The translations under genes were made by a program, and so were the position numbers. From Larix kaempferi (Eukaryota > Streptophyta > Pinopsida > Pinales > Pinaceae), in the NCBI GenBank assembly GCA_027924585.1, contig BSBM01000320.1, forward strand, positions 926,001 to 990,000: a stretch of 64,000 bases of DNA, in the 5' to 3' direction. The notes under the pieces are model-generated. The model did not search any database, was not told the DNA's origin, and saw only the letters and a list, made by a program, of their open reading frames with translations. This document shows, piece by piece, positions 1 through 12,174 of this stretch (position 1 is the stretch's first letter; the number at the start of each line of letters is the position of its first letter).

Positions 1-421
1 GTGCTCAGATGTTGAAAACTCCAAAAATTGACCCCTCAAAATTGACCTACGAATTTTGGATCTGCAATTTCTGTCAAAATATGGTTTTCTGGTCCAAAAC
101 CCAAACTAGGGTTTGATAGATCCCAGAGTTCTGCCCAAGCAAAAAGTTCGATCTTAGTCTCTAAACTTCAATTTTGCTTAGGAGATCAATCATATGCTGA
201 GAGAAATCCAAAATTACACTTCTGTCAAAAGCCCTAATTTCCCGCAGTAGTGACAGGCCAAAAACTGAAAATGCTCAGAATCAAATTATGTCTCGACAGA
301 AAGATGCGCCTTCCTTAGGAAAGTCATCCTAGCCTCCCGCCTTTGATGATCTATGGAGAGAGACCCAAAAATTAAGAATCCCTAGCTTTTGCAGCTACAT
401 AGTGTCTTCTTCTTAGTCTCA

Positions 422-432
422 CTCTGATACCA
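422..432 (-). promoter_or_regulatory. Copia primer-binding site
   Basis: Minus strand TGGTATCAGAG directly after the LTR end. This is the usual plant copia PBS, complementary to the 3' end of initiator methionine tRNA. Confidence 0.8.
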
Positions 433-1023
433 TGTTAGAATTTTGATAATTTCATTCAAATATTATCTAGGATCCTACTAAGAGAATAACATGCACATCA
501 TAACAATCATAGACACAAGAGACACAATGTTTCCTCAAGGAAAACCAAGAAGGTGAAAAACCCCACAACTTCCTCAGAGATAGAATAAGCACCAATACAA
601 ATATCACAACGATGAATCCCCAAAAGACAGATGTCTTTAGGAGCTACTCCTCCTCCACTTGTGCGCACTCCTTTCTCTCAACTATGTGAGTTGGTTGAGC
701 GAGTGAATGAGAAAATAGAGTGGTGCAACCACTCTATTTATACTTTAACTTAACCTGCCTTTTACCCTAACTGGGCCGACTCCCTAAGGGAGTCTAATAA
801 CCCTTCCACTTAACTAATATAGGGCCAACCCCTCTAAGGTGGTCTAATAACCCATAAAATATAAGTTATGACACTTACAATGTAACTTGCGACACTTGCA
901 AATACAAATGACGACACTTCCAATCGGAGGAATAATACATCTCCGTTGGGGATACAATAAAGTACAAATGTAATACATACAATATACAAGTGAATATCTC
1001 CCGAAGTTACAAATACATCAACA
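433..1023 (-). repeat. Copia 5' LTR (591 bp)
   Basis: The boundaries are TG...CA: plus-strand TGTTAGAATT at 433 and ACATCAACA ending at 1023. The minus strand carries a TATA-like TATAAATAGAG (plus 'ctctatttata', 731-743). Short repeated boxes containing GGTCTAATAACCC occur near 790 and 840, as in the other copia LTRs of the window. Only one LTR is visible, so age cannot be judged. Confidence 0.75.
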
Positions 1024-2990
1024 CTGCAAGGTTAGTACATAACATTTATTGTTCCTTTCAATATGAGTCAAAGTTCGTCCATAAACTAATATAAAGGATA
1101 AGTACTTTTGCAAGTCAACCCTCAAGGAAAATATAATTAGATAATACCTTCATAGATTCATTTCTCACAGGAGGAAGAACTATACTATTTTAAGGTTTTT
1201 ATCAATAGCCTACTAAGCCCCAAGGAAATCCTATTTATATGATGGTCCATACATGTGATATCACTCAATTTTATTTATGGCCACACCATGCCAGATTAGC
1301 TAAAAATCTAAATCATGAAATCATCATACATAGGTTGCACATAGTATACTCAACTTCCAATATAGTTTGACTATTCCAAGGTATTATTCTTTTTAATTCA
1401 CACACCATTCCTTCACATGAAATAGCACGTTGGTACAATGCACATACATACTATCATTTTTACTCATCCGAATATAACTATTCATCTTTTTATTCAACCG
1501 AATATAACTACTTATCTTCTTGTTGGATCGATCAGACACAGTATCATTACACTCTTTTCATGGACTATAGTACTTTATCCCATGATAAGTCTACAATATT
1601 TTGTATAATGTCAATTTGGAATGGCTATTCTATTCAACAATTCATGACATCTTATCTTACATTTTTATAACATCATAAGATTATGATCCTATCGCCTATA
1701 TACCCTTATCTACAAAAATTCTAAAACAACATATGTACTTCTTGTGGAATACACTTTTAATCTGAACTCCATTAGTCAGTTTATAAACATAATGCTTCGG
1801 AAATAAAACATGATGAAAGTACTTACTTGTAAACTCACAAACTACTTTTTCATAGAATTCCATCTCCCTTTCTCATTGGTTACCTCTTGGATAAATTTAA
1901 GGATTAGTTCATCTAATTCATTCCTTCGTCCATTTCTCATATGCGCATATAAAAAAAATCAAATTTTTAGTTCAAACAACTTCATATTTTCTTACCTCAT
2001 GTTAAGCCCATATAGGACCGAGTGTTGTAACTTCAGCTTTGATACCACCTGTAACACACCCGACATCCCCGGTCCTATATTGAGGGAGATGGGGTGCAAA
2101 ATTTTTCCTTCTTAATACCCAACAAACAAAAGCATTAGTCTATTATTACCACTCATCATAATTGTCATTTATGCATATGAATTGAATCACTTGGAATTCA
2201 ACATGAATCTATAATCTCACCCAATATAAAACATACTTAAAATGAATACACAACCCAACATGATGCTTTTATTCCTGATACCAAAATTAATCGAATGAGG
2301 AAAGAAAAGGTAATTACCTTGCAAGTCATCCCTCAAAAGAATATAGAATTAACACCTATATGCATTCATCTTTCACACAAAGAACTATAATAAACTCATC
2401 ATGGATTTCTCAATAACCTTTCTAACCTCAAGGAAAGCTCTCTTTATTACCATGCAAGGCTAGTTACTCAAGGATTTATCATAGGAACATACAACTAGCA
2501 TAATATAAATCCTTCGTTCATCCACTTATCTACATGTTTGTTTGTCTTAGAATATACATACATATGACTAATATTGGATCTTACAAAAAAACAATGGATA
2601 AATATTTATACAATGGTTATATCGTTTACCCCTGCTCAAATGTAATCTTGATCATTCCATAGCATTACTCTTTTTAACATATACACACTTTTTCTGCATG
2701 AAATACATACTATCATTATGGTGATGGCTTTTAATGTACATTTCTAAATCACGCTTATTATCATTTTGCTAAAAATCCTAAGCTATTTAAATACAAAGGT
2801 GCTCCCATTCCTTATAATCACATTACTTAGGATGGAAACACTATATAGCATGACGTTTAAACATAAGAAAAATATTGGAAGATTATATATGCATAACAAC
2901 CATATAATAGCAATTAAGAAAGTAGTTACTACCTTCAAGGTGACCAAGTGGACTTTCTCTATTCCAACATACTCACTTCCTTTTTAATAT
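1024..2990. repeat. AT-rich region with two diverged direct repeats; possible remains of an old LTR
   Basis: The stretch at about 1105-1450 is echoed at about 2310-2730. Shared phrases include 'ttgcaagtca.ccctcaa', 'cctcaaggaaa.cct' and 'acatactatcat', with spacing of about 1.2-1.3 kb. At 2036-2047 the minus strand reads TGGTATCAAAGC, next to TGTAACACAC starting at 2050. This resembles a PBS beside an LTR end of a minus-strand retroelement. The copies are too diverged for firm boundaries, and no coding sequence was found. The copia LTR at 433-1023 may cut the left copy. Confidence 0.4.
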
Positions 2991-3000
2991 AAGTAAAGTG

Positions 3001-3320
3001 TTCCAACTTAAGGGTACCCACACGAAGATGGTACCCAAAAAGACCGCAACAGCAGCGCATGAGCGAAAAAAAAAGCGACGTGCATGCGCATCCAAATGTG
3101 TGCACGCGTCGCTGCTTCGGCAATGCCGAACATCCACGTGGTTCAACCCATGTGGACAAAAGGGGCGCATACGCGTCGCTGCTTCGACAATGCTGAATGT
3201 CCACGTGGTTCAGCCCACGTGGACAAAAGGGGCGTGCACACGCCTTTGACGCATATGCACAAAATAGCGCGCACACGTCAATGGCGCGTGTGCGCCTTTG
3301 TTTTTTTATAAAAAAAAATA
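3001..3320. repeat. GC/CpG-rich segment with a ~66-bp direct repeat
   Basis: Two units beginning near 3108 and 3173 each carry 'gcgtcgctgcttcg', a CCACGTGG-type palindrome and 'gtggacaaaaggggcg'. The segment contrasts sharply with the AT-rich DNA to its left. It lies about 300 bp upstream of the first exon-like sequence of the interrupted gene, so it could be its promoter region or the terminal region of an element containing that gene. Confidence 0.5.
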
Positions 3321-3473
3321 GATCTCATGGGTTTGTCATTTTCGACAGACCCGTGAGCCCACTGTGCAACCCGCGAGTGCACTGTGCAACCCCGCAAACG
3401 CGTCTTCGAGCAACCAAATCCTCCTCAACACCAAGAAATCACCCCTACACCACGGTGCCATCCATTTCTCCAG

Positions 3474-3592
3474 GTAGGTGCTCCTCAAAGCGCAAATTTG
3501 TGTTTATTATTTTTTTGTTTTTGTTTTCCATTTGTTTTAATTTTAATTTTTTTTTACAATCCATTAAAAAAACCAAGGAAATTTAATTGCAG
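3474..3592 (+). other. Probable 5' intron of the interrupted gene
   Basis: The donor CAG/GTAGGTG at 3471-3480 is near-consensus. A T-rich tract leads to the acceptor TTAATTGCAG/G ending at 3592. The 119-nt length and base composition fit a plant intron. The first ATG of the long reading frame (3612) lies just after it. Confidence 0.5.
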
Positions 3593-4029
3593 GCCATCTA
3601 CACCTAACAAGATGTCAGACACACCTGAATCATCCGATGAAACCAATGAAACCCGACCTCCAGAAGACAATATGGGAACCGACAATGAACCAAATGAAAA
3701 CCTGAAGATCAATTACACCATGACTTAAATCAATTGAGGGCACTAAGTAATGAATTGAACAGTACCAAGGAACCCTCTCGGGTTTCCTTGGCTTCATCAC
3801 TTCAAAACATTATTGAATCAATCAATATTGCACAAAGTGAGATAACAAACTTGAGCCAATACAGGGCTCGAATGAGGGAACACTACTCCACTGGGTTGTC
3901 CAAAGAGCAGATAAAATACCTCAACATCACCAAATCCCAGTTGTATAGCAAGTTCATAGTTCCCTCGACGGGACAACCTCCATCTGTGACGAGGGCTCAG
4001 ATTTGCATGGACTGGTGCATTTACCAGCC
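3593..4029 (+). pseudogene. 5' part of an unrecognised gene interrupted by the gypsy element
   Basis: The frame opens at ATG 3612 with an acidic, Ser/Thr-rich N-terminus. A one-base shift near 3695-3700 moves it to the frame read from 3701 on, which stays open into the LTR at 4030. Removing the gypsy element and one copy of the CAGCC duplication lets the same frame continue at 25374 through aromatic and basic residues to an in-frame TAG at 25522. It then stays open to the intron donor at 25918. The middle section looks helical. I do not recognise the family. It could be an accessory protein of a DNA transposon or a decayed host gene. Confidence 0.55.
4025..4029. repeat. Left target-site duplication of the gypsy element (CAGCC)
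   Basis: CAGCC sits immediately before TGTTGATG and matches CAGCC at 25369-25373. This fixes both element ends. Confidence 0.92.
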
Positions 4030-5298
4030 TGTTGATGCCTCGGATATCGTAGCATCAATCAGAAAGGGATTCTCCCCGAGAGACGGTCCCAATTAGACTA
4101 TCTCCCGTTTGGTGTAGGGAATCCGTCCGGTTAGCGGTTCCGGCAACCGTGGTTTTGGACTTTAAATCCGATCTTACCGGTTATGGCCCGATCCACCTTT
4201 CTTTTGGATTTTATGTGTTTTATATGAGATGCACATGCCTAAATTATACTTAGTCTAAATGCAACTGAAACAGATTTAAATTTAGAAACAGGAACACATC
4301 TACCTATCCCTGCAGGGGAACACGCTAAAGGGGAGAGCAATCAGCTGTAACAGATATCATAAGCCACGAACAGATAACTATTATTTCTCACGGTCAAAGC
4401 TACAGCAAGATGAGGATCTTGAGAAGATAGCTTCTCATTTAAAATGGAACGCATCTGTTGCTCAGAAAATAAACAGAGAAAAGCTACAGGATTAAGGAAA
4501 CAGATCTACACTGAACCTACAGAACGAATTTATTGCTTATGAACAGAAGAAATCAAAATTGTTTGATCTAAGTAACAAGAATAAAGAAACAGCTCTAGAT
4601 AGAACGAAACTGGAATTAAACTAAAAGATCCCTGCAAGGAGCAATTAAAAGCATGAACAATGAGCCATACGAATTATCCTGAAGAAAGAACAGTTAGCCA
4701 TTCGTTCTAGAAGAAAAATCTACAGCAATGGTAAAAGTATCAGCAGGTAGCTCCTGATTTAATATGGAACGCATTCATTGTCCATGAAATAGAGAGAACG
4801 CATGCATAGATAAGAGCAAAATCATTAATACAAAGAAATAATTCAGAAGTTAAGAATGATCTCACATTGCAGAATTGCAGTCATTAGAATAGTCCAACAT
4901 AAAGCAACCCAACATTCCAAGCAAAACGTCCATCTCCTGTGGCTTCTATTAGAAAATTTCAATTTACAGAGCCGATACAAGATAGCTTATATCATTTGCC
5001 CAAAATTTTCATTCCCTGCCAAAAGTCCTGATCTAATCTTTCCTAGCTTCTATTTATAGTTACAAATTTGCCCTCTGGGCTGACACCTAGCATCCCCCAC
5101 CTGTCATTTACAGGGATTTCTAATATAATCGATCACCAAAAAATGGTCACTTCATTTACAAAATATTTTGACAAAAAGAATAGGGACAGCTGTCCCACAG
5201 CTTACGCCTTACATATAACAGAAAATTTGCTAAACTCAAAGCGTTCCCTGCTGGGCACGTGTCTGGCTGAAAAGAGTGGCTCACTGAATTCAGCTTCT

Positions 5299-8200
5299 TC
5301 ATTCCTGTGCGTGAGCTTCTCCTGGCAAAGGGTCGCCCAAGTTGATGGTCACTGATGCTGCCTGGGAAGAGGTCCTCGACTCCCCTGCTGATGCTGCTCC
5401 TAATTGGGAAGGGGGAATGGGACTGGCCAGAATTTCTGCCATTGTTGGGGAAGAGACTGCTGGGAGAGGGGCTGCCGGGTCTACTGATGCTTCTGCTGCT
5501 GTTGCAGCTTTCCTGACCTCCTCTTCTATGTAACTGTGCCACACACCTGTATCCCTTATGATTATGTTTGCTGCAGCAGGAAACAGGATTTTCTGAGAAG
5601 TTATATTCTTCCCGAGCTCTATTTTAATGCTTTGTACTTCTGCTTCAGCAACTTGATATGTTTCCTTCAGCAGATGGTTGTGAAGCGTTGATGAACCGAT
5701 GTAATGTTGGAGATCATCTATGGCAAGGACATCAATGCTTTTCACATACTCCATCTGGACGCCTAGCTCTTCTTTCAGTTGAGATAACCGCTGCTCTTTT
5801 CCCGGGAAGTCTTCTAGGGTCTGAGGGAAACTTAATGAGCAGTTATCATGGACTCCTTTGAGCTTTTGGTACAGGTTGTTGATTCTATCTGTGGTCTTCT
5901 GCACACTGGCCATCAGCTTATTGGCACAGTTCCGGCCAAACTCCAACAAGGCTATATCTTCATTAAAATCTTCCACGGTCTTGAAAGGAAGATGCGGGGG
6001 GAAACCTCCTTTCCCTTCCCTCCATGCCATCTGACTTATGACATTTGCTTTGACACGGGTATTCTTAGCCTTGAGCCTGTGGGCTTCCGCATTCACCTCC
6101 TTTAGCCTAACCGTCATGGCCTTGAGTTTGCACACCTCATCAGTGATTAGCTCTTGAGAGCCATGCACTTGCTGTAGTATATTGCATGACAGCTCGTGGA
6201 AGGGGGACATGTCCAAGGTTCTGCTTTCCGCTTGCTCTAAACGCTCAGCTAATGCCTGCTTGTCTGTTTCTAGCTGGGAAGCCTTTTCTTCTGCTCCACT
6301 CTTCTCTGCTTCTGCAATCATTATTTGGAGTGCTAGCTGGTCCTTTTCCTCCTCCAGGTAGCTGTACTTGTTTGCCAACTCCTTGTGCTCAGCGTACAAG
6401 CAATTATACTTGTTCACTGCCAGGTCTCTTTGAGCTTGCTCATTAGCCACGTTTCGCTGCAGGGTACGTGCTCTTTTCTTTGTCAATATATTTTCTTTGA
6501 CTATCACCCCTACATTGGCAAATGATGCTTGTGCTGTCGCTATAACTGCGGAGGCCATGGCAATGGGATCCGCATCTGTGTTCTGCATGACAGCGACCTC
6601 TCGGTGGGTAACTATGTCGTCATGGAAAGGACTTTTAATCCTTTCTTCTGATTGGAGGACCATTGTTTTTCTTTTCTTGTCATAGACAAACTCATTCCAT
6701 TTGGACACCGTACGCTTCCCAGATGGAGTGTACGGTACAATTGGTCGGTTTATGATGTCTATGTCTTCTTCCATAGGTGGGGTCCGGACTTCCTGAGCGG
6801 GGGTCTGTCCCTTCCCTTTGGGTACTAGAGCCACCTGCCTGAGAGGTGTCTATCTCCATGTCCTGCGCACCGGACTCACCTACCTGGGCATCTTCTCTTG
6901 CCTTCAATTCTTCCTCCGCTTTCTTCCTTGCTTCAGCTTGCTCAATTTCTGCTTCTTTCTGCTTTTGGGCTTCTTCAGCCTCCTTCCGCAGTCTCTCATT
7001 TTCAGCGTCCTGCTGCTTTCTTGCTTCCTCGACTTCCTTTTGTAACCTCGCCTCTTCTCTTAACCTGAGCTCTTCCTGAGCTCGGGCATCCTTGGCTTCT
7101 TTCTCCTTTTGCTAGATGGTCTTCTGGGTTTTGGTTGAGCTAGAGCTCGCTCCAGTACTTTGGCGACAGATCCGTAGTTCAGCCATGTTGCTGATGCCTC
7201 TGAAAGCTTCCTCCTCGGCATCGGGGTAGTGGGAATATTCGAAGTTCGCATAGTTCCCCTTGCAATGCTCGGCCACTTTACCCTTTCTGTCGTTCCTGTG
7301 GAAGATGACCTCACCGAAATGGAAGGCCCTCAACTCTTGAACAAATTCATCGGCAGAGGCCACCCCTGAAAACTTGTAAGCACCTATGCAGAAAGGTAGG
7401 GGGGGAAAGGAAGCCTTGTGTAGCTTGTGGAGGAATGCTCCAATCCCATCCAAGAAGAGTTGTCTTACTGCTTCCTTGAGCACCACATAGTCTGTGGCAT
7501 ACTGCGGCAATATGTATGGGGGCTTAGTCCCTCCGAACATTCTCAAGTAGGTACCTTGTTCTGAAAAGTAGAAATCCCCATAATCCTCAAGGACTTCCAA
7601 AGCGTTTTGGGACAGGCAACTTGGTTCTTCCTTGAACATTTTCTCGTATAGGGGCATGATGAACCCCTCACAAATGAGTTTGTAGCTGGGCTTGTAATTC
7701 TGAGCCCACAACATCTTGAATGCAGTGTAGACCGGGGCTGTGGCCCTATCCCATGTACACCCCAATCCGGGGAACTCTATCTTGGCCAAGATACAATCTA
7801 TCAGGTATGAGGACATGAAGAATTCAGCCTTCTTCGAGGCCAGCCCGGGCTTAGCAGCACTTATCATTGAGGCCAGACTATCTGACAAGATGGTGGCCCA
7901 GTCAAACACTGTCCCCTTAAATGCCACATAGTGAATGATAGGGACCCACTGAATCTTGTATACTGTGCCATCGGGCATGCCGAAGATTCTACACAGCATC
8001 AGGGCGATCAACCTATAAGGAGCTCTTAGATTCTGTACGTCATACTCCTCCCTCTCTTTCTTCCTCAAATGTTTCCCTTGCACCAGTAGCTTTTTGGCCA
8101 TCTCGACATTGTCCATCTGGTTTAACCATTCATCGGTCAGAGCTTGCTGGACACGGGGAAACCTGTAGGCTGCCGCCAGATACGCGGGTTGAAATGAGGC

Positions 8201-8527
8201 GATAGCCATGTTCCCGCTATCATTTATCACTCTCCCATCAGCATCTGCATGTTGGAGTATCCACCCGATCACTTCAGCACAGGGGAACAGCTCAGGGCGG
8301 GTAGCGGCTCTAGTTATGCCTGAGGCTCTGATATTTTGATAGATCGGTGCCTCCTCCAGCAACATATCTGGGATCTCTTGGTCCCTGATCATTCTGTATA
8401 TGTCATCCCATCTGATTTCTGGAGGGACACCAGTGGTGCACCTGGTGTCTTGGAGCGAGGTTTCAATCTTAGGAGGAGCAGGTTTCTTTTCTGTCATCCT
8501 CGCCTTCTTCTTACTGGGTTTCGGCAT
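5299..8527 (-). pseudogene. LTR-encoded ORF1, broken copy in the 3' LTR
   Basis: This is the same gene as 19550-22777 but with two lesions. A CAG codon has become TAG (7112-7114), ending the first part after 471 residues. One extra G in the run at 6799-6803 then shifts the frame. The remaining stretches read identically to the intact copy where I compared them. Both lesions must have arisen during or after the last transposition, since both LTRs are copied from one RNA. Confidence 0.85.
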
Positions 8528-9500
8528 ATTGAATTATCCCTGATAACATCCATATACAATTCATCATGAGTTTGAGCCACAGGTTGTATGGTTTCAGCAG
8601 AGAGCAACAATTGTTTTAATGAGATAAATCAATGAAGCATGTATTTAGGAAGTAAAACATTAGTTCAATTATAAGACACACATTGAAACATTTGAAGCTC
8701 GTAAACGATGAGTGTGGGATAAGCTATGTTGCGGACGCTATTGGTTTTATTGGACCGATAGGTGATTCGCGGAAGCAATCGGCCTCCGGTTCCGCTTCGC
8801 GGAAGGAGAAGTCCTTCGCTATGGCTGCGGTTGGAGAGGTCGAAGGCGGGGAAGAGGCGGGTTGACTCGGTGAGGGCTATGGATGCTATCGTCACGCGCG
8901 GCCACTTGCCGAGTCACTATGGGAGGCTTTGGTCTGAGCGAAGGTAACGGCGCCGGGGACAAACTGACGGGGAGAGCTAGGGCGGCTTCAAGTTTTGGCT
9001 CTCGTGGCTTAACCGCTTACGGGTTTCGGCTTCGCGTGTGGGGACTGGGGTTTATGGAAAAGGGCCCAGGGTTCACGGTCAGGGATATGGAAAGCCCACA
9101 GGGTTTTGATAACTTAACCCACGACGAGGGGCGCGGCCCGGGGTTTAAATTCAACATAAGGCATGGTTAACTGCCCGCACCCATCAACATAAGATATACG
9201 TTTTACGAAGGCCCACGACGATTATGTGAAACGAAAACTCCGTTCACTGTACCTGTCGGGCAAAACATAGCCCTTGACGGGTGTTTTGCCCGTCACAATC
9301 CCACTAAAACCCAATAATTTCCCCAAAAGGACAGCTCAGTAGTGAAAAACAAGGTGAAGATCCTACCTGGCACCGTGGGGATTGCTTGAGCAAGGTGGCT
9401 GCGAGCACGGAGGCGCGAGGTGAGCTGGAGCGATTTGCACGGTATCACACGTCGCTGGCCGGTTCAAAACAATGGTGTATTGGTCGAGCCCCCCCCACGG

Positions 9501-9510
9501 TATTTTATAA
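9501..9510 (-). promoter_or_regulatory. TATA-like box in the 3' LTR
   Basis: Minus-strand TTATAAAATA, the equivalent of the box at 23751-23758 in the 5' LTR. Transcription from this copy would read out of the element towards lower coordinates. Confidence 0.45.
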
Positions 9511-9639
9511 GGAATGGCACGTGCGAGCATTTAATTGGGTAGGTGGCGTGGTTAAAACGGGGTTTAAATTCGCCGCGCGTAGCGGTCACGTCAAAGCACC
9601 TCGGTTTCCGTGCGACCGCCACTTGCGGGGCCAGTTTGT

Positions 9640-10890
9640 GAATTGCATCCGCCGTTGCGGAAGGATTCGATGAAAGCTTCCGACGTTTCGGGGCTTAAAG
9701 CGGAAAGGAAACGCGAAGCCTTCCGCGAGAGTCTGTCGCGTAGCGGACGGGTAACGCCAAAGCTTCCGCCCTTTCGGAACGGTATAGCGAATGCTCCCGG
9801 TATTTTCGGAAGACTTTTGCGAAAGCTTCCGTGAACCAAAACTTCAAAGTCTCGTTGATTTTCGGAAAGTTTTTTGGCTACGGCTCCCGCTAGTTTCGGA
9901 AAGCTTTTGGGAATGGCTTCCGCCGTTTCGGAAGCAAAACTTATATTTTCCGCAAATTCACCCGGGATCGTTTCGGAGTCCTTTTGCCGGTCGGGGTAAG
10001 CAATTGGCTTCCGCTGTTTCGGGAGGGTAGCCCGAAGGCTTCCGCTGTTTCGGAAGCAAAAGCTGAAGGCTTCCGCGACAGCTTCTTGAGAAACTTCTAA
10101 GTCTTTTCAAGGTTTCGGAAGGCAATCGTGACTTTCTCCGCGGGACTTATCCAAATGGTTTCCGCCGTTTCGGGACGTTTTCATGAATTCCCCCGCCGTT
10201 GCGGAAGGGTTTCATAAAACGTTCCCGCTTATTTTCTTTTGGAAAGATATCGCGGCGGCTTCCGCTGTTTCGGAAGGGTTCCTTGAATTCCCCCGCCGTT
10301 GCGGAAGGATTTTACGAGGGCTCCCGCGGTTGCGGAAGGGTTCCCTGAAAACTCCCGCCGTTTCGGGTGGGCTCACTTAAACTCCCGTCGTTGCGGAAGG
10401 TTGAAACTAAACATTCTCTAAGTCCTTTGTTCCCGCAGTCTTCTCACCGAAAGAAAATCTAAGTCCTTTTCGGGAGACTAAGGTGAATGAGCCCCGCCAT
10501 TTCGGGAGGTTCGAATGAAAGGCTCCGCCGTTTCGGGAACTAAGTTGTTTCGGAGCTTGAACCGTTCCGCAGAAGCAACGATTGAAAATTTTCCAAGTGC
10601 TTTTACTTCGGAAGAAAATGATGAACTGCTTTGTGTTATTTCGGCGAGTTTATCCGAATGGCTTCCGCCGTTTCGGAAGACAGAGCTGAATTGTTCCGCC
10701 GTTTCGGATGGCTTTGTTGAATTCCTTGCCGTTTCGGGAGAACAACGCGAACCTTTCCGTGGTCGCGGAAGACTTGATCGAAAGCTTCCGCCGTTTCGGG
10801 TGGTTTTGCCCAATGGCTCCCGCGGATTTTGACAAAGGAAATCTAGGTCCTCCTCTCGGAAAGGTTGGACGTTTGACTCCCGCTGTTTCG
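9640..10890. repeat. Array of short hairpin motifs, 3' LTR copy
   Basis: More than twenty versions of CTTCCGCCGTTTCGGAAG occur at irregular spacing, usually 30-90 bp. The perfect form has a 6-bp stem (CTTCCG/CGGAAG) around a 6-base loop. Variants alter the loop (CTGTTT, CCGTTG) or the stem ends. They lie upstream of the TATA-like box, in the U3 part of the LTR. Confidence 0.85.
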
Positions 10891-11119
10891 GGGCAAAGTC
10901 CGGATTACTTCAAAACGTTTGGGCAAAACTAAGTTATCTTTTGGCTTAATGGGGAGAACATGGGCGGATTGACGGCAAGCAGCTCAGCCGGGAAGGAAAA
11001 ATTTATGCTGAAAACAGAGCGGACGCCTGGGATGTCTTCTCAAACAGACTTTGTACGAAAAATACAGGAGGGGCCCCAACATGTACAAAATTTTGGGGAG
11101 GGGTGTTGCTGCAACAACA

Positions 11120-12174
11120 ATGGCGAGTCGCTGGCGAACACAGATCTCTGAAAAAATACCCTACATGGTCCGGAACTTCATTAAAACATCCGTCTCGGGT
11201 GCACTACTCAGCTGAGCATTTTAGACTCATGCGGGGAAAGGAGCACTTTTCCTGCTAGTCATTGGGAAAGGGGAGCTTCGACCGAGGCATCTTCACCACT
11301 CTCAGAGGGCCAGCATATGAGATTCATTTTAGGAGGGTCATCCCTCAAATGGTCACTACTGCCGGACTCCACAGGATTTGCAACACTTCCTCATGGACAC
11401 TATTGTTCTTGTTCCTCATTCCCATGCTGCTGGCATCCTTTGGGATGCTTGTATTTTGGACAGCTTAGCTGTTTGAGCCTTCCAGGGATATTTTCTTTTG
11501 GACCGATCTTTGATTTGGGCTCCTCAATCCATAATGTCCTTTTGTGTGAGTTAGAGGTTTTATTGATTTGATCAAACTTCACGGACGGAGAGGAGCCTAT
11601 TTTGAGCTGGGCCTTTTGGACAGCCTTGTTGATTTTACATGTCCCTTTTGTTTTGTCTCAGCCATGCTTTAATTGAGGCGAGAATCCCTGGAAAACAGAC
11701 TCTTGAATGTAGGCCATTTTGGCTTTTAAATCAGCAGCATGGAGTCATTTCAATACCCCGTGTCTTCGAGAAGTGCCACTTTCCATGGGTCCAACTTAGG
11801 TAACCTTTCTTGAGATGCCTATGAAGTGTGAGAGTGGGTGGAACCCAACGATAGTAATGAAGATGGCCATGGGTCTCTGCTATTGAACAGGGTTAATGTG
11901 ACTAGCAGGGTAGGCTTCCCCCCTCTTGAATATTTCAGCGAGAGCACAGCAGACCGGGTTTACTGAGCAGGGTCCCAGACTCATGGGTTGCAAGTTTTCT
12001 TTGAGAGAGCTGCCTTCAGCGGGAGACCCAACAAAAAAAAGGGTGCTTCAGAAAACAAAAACCTATTGAAAAGGTCAAATAATAAAACAAGAAACATCAT
12101 GGCCGAAAAATAAAACAGCTAACAGCGAAAGCGAACAGACAACTTTATTTATGTACAGGAAGTCTCACGGAGAC
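11120..12174 (-). other. Non-coding segment between gag-pol stop and 3' LTR
   Basis: About 1.05 kb without a credible long coding frame. In element orientation it starts after the Gag-Pol stop at 12175 and ends at the 3' LTR. The bases just before the LTR (minus strand, ...GCCAGCGACTCGCCAT) are not purine-rich, so a standard polypurine tract is not visible at the expected place. Confidence 0.7.

Larger units (their letters stand above)
1..1023 (-). mobile_element. Ty1/copia-type element, 5' end only (LTR, PBS, leader), truncated by window edge
   Basis: A minus-strand element whose 5' LTR is 433-1023. Directly beside it is a copia-type primer-binding site (422-432), and the leader runs out of the window at base 1. 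The leader (1-420) resembles the leaders of the copia elements at 33349-40470 and 55761-62396: it shares phrases such as 'actagggtttgat', 'ttctgcccaa' and 'agatgcgcc'. No coding sequence of this element is inside the window, and its other LTR and target duplication cannot be seen. It belongs to the same broad copia group as the other two minus-strand elements. Confidence 0.75.
4030..11119 (-). repeat. Gypsy 3' LTR (7090 bp)
   Basis: This is a direct copy of 18281-25368, bounded by TGTTGATG... and ...CAACAACA on the plus strand. The coordinate offset between copies falls from 14251 to 14250 and then 14249. This places two one-base indels: an extra G in the run at 6799-6803, and an extra C in the run near 9490-9497. 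Confidence 0.93.

Noticed and set aside
1810-2987. Short frames near 1810-2115 and 2766-2987
   Set aside because: AT-rich, low-complexity, no resemblance to known proteins, and they lie within the diverged repeat region.
9386-10932. Many short frames in the hairpin part of the LTR, both strands
   Set aside because: CpG-rich repeat sequence lowers stop frequency. They overlap one another on both strands, contain repeated 'PPFRK'-like strings and lack any domain.
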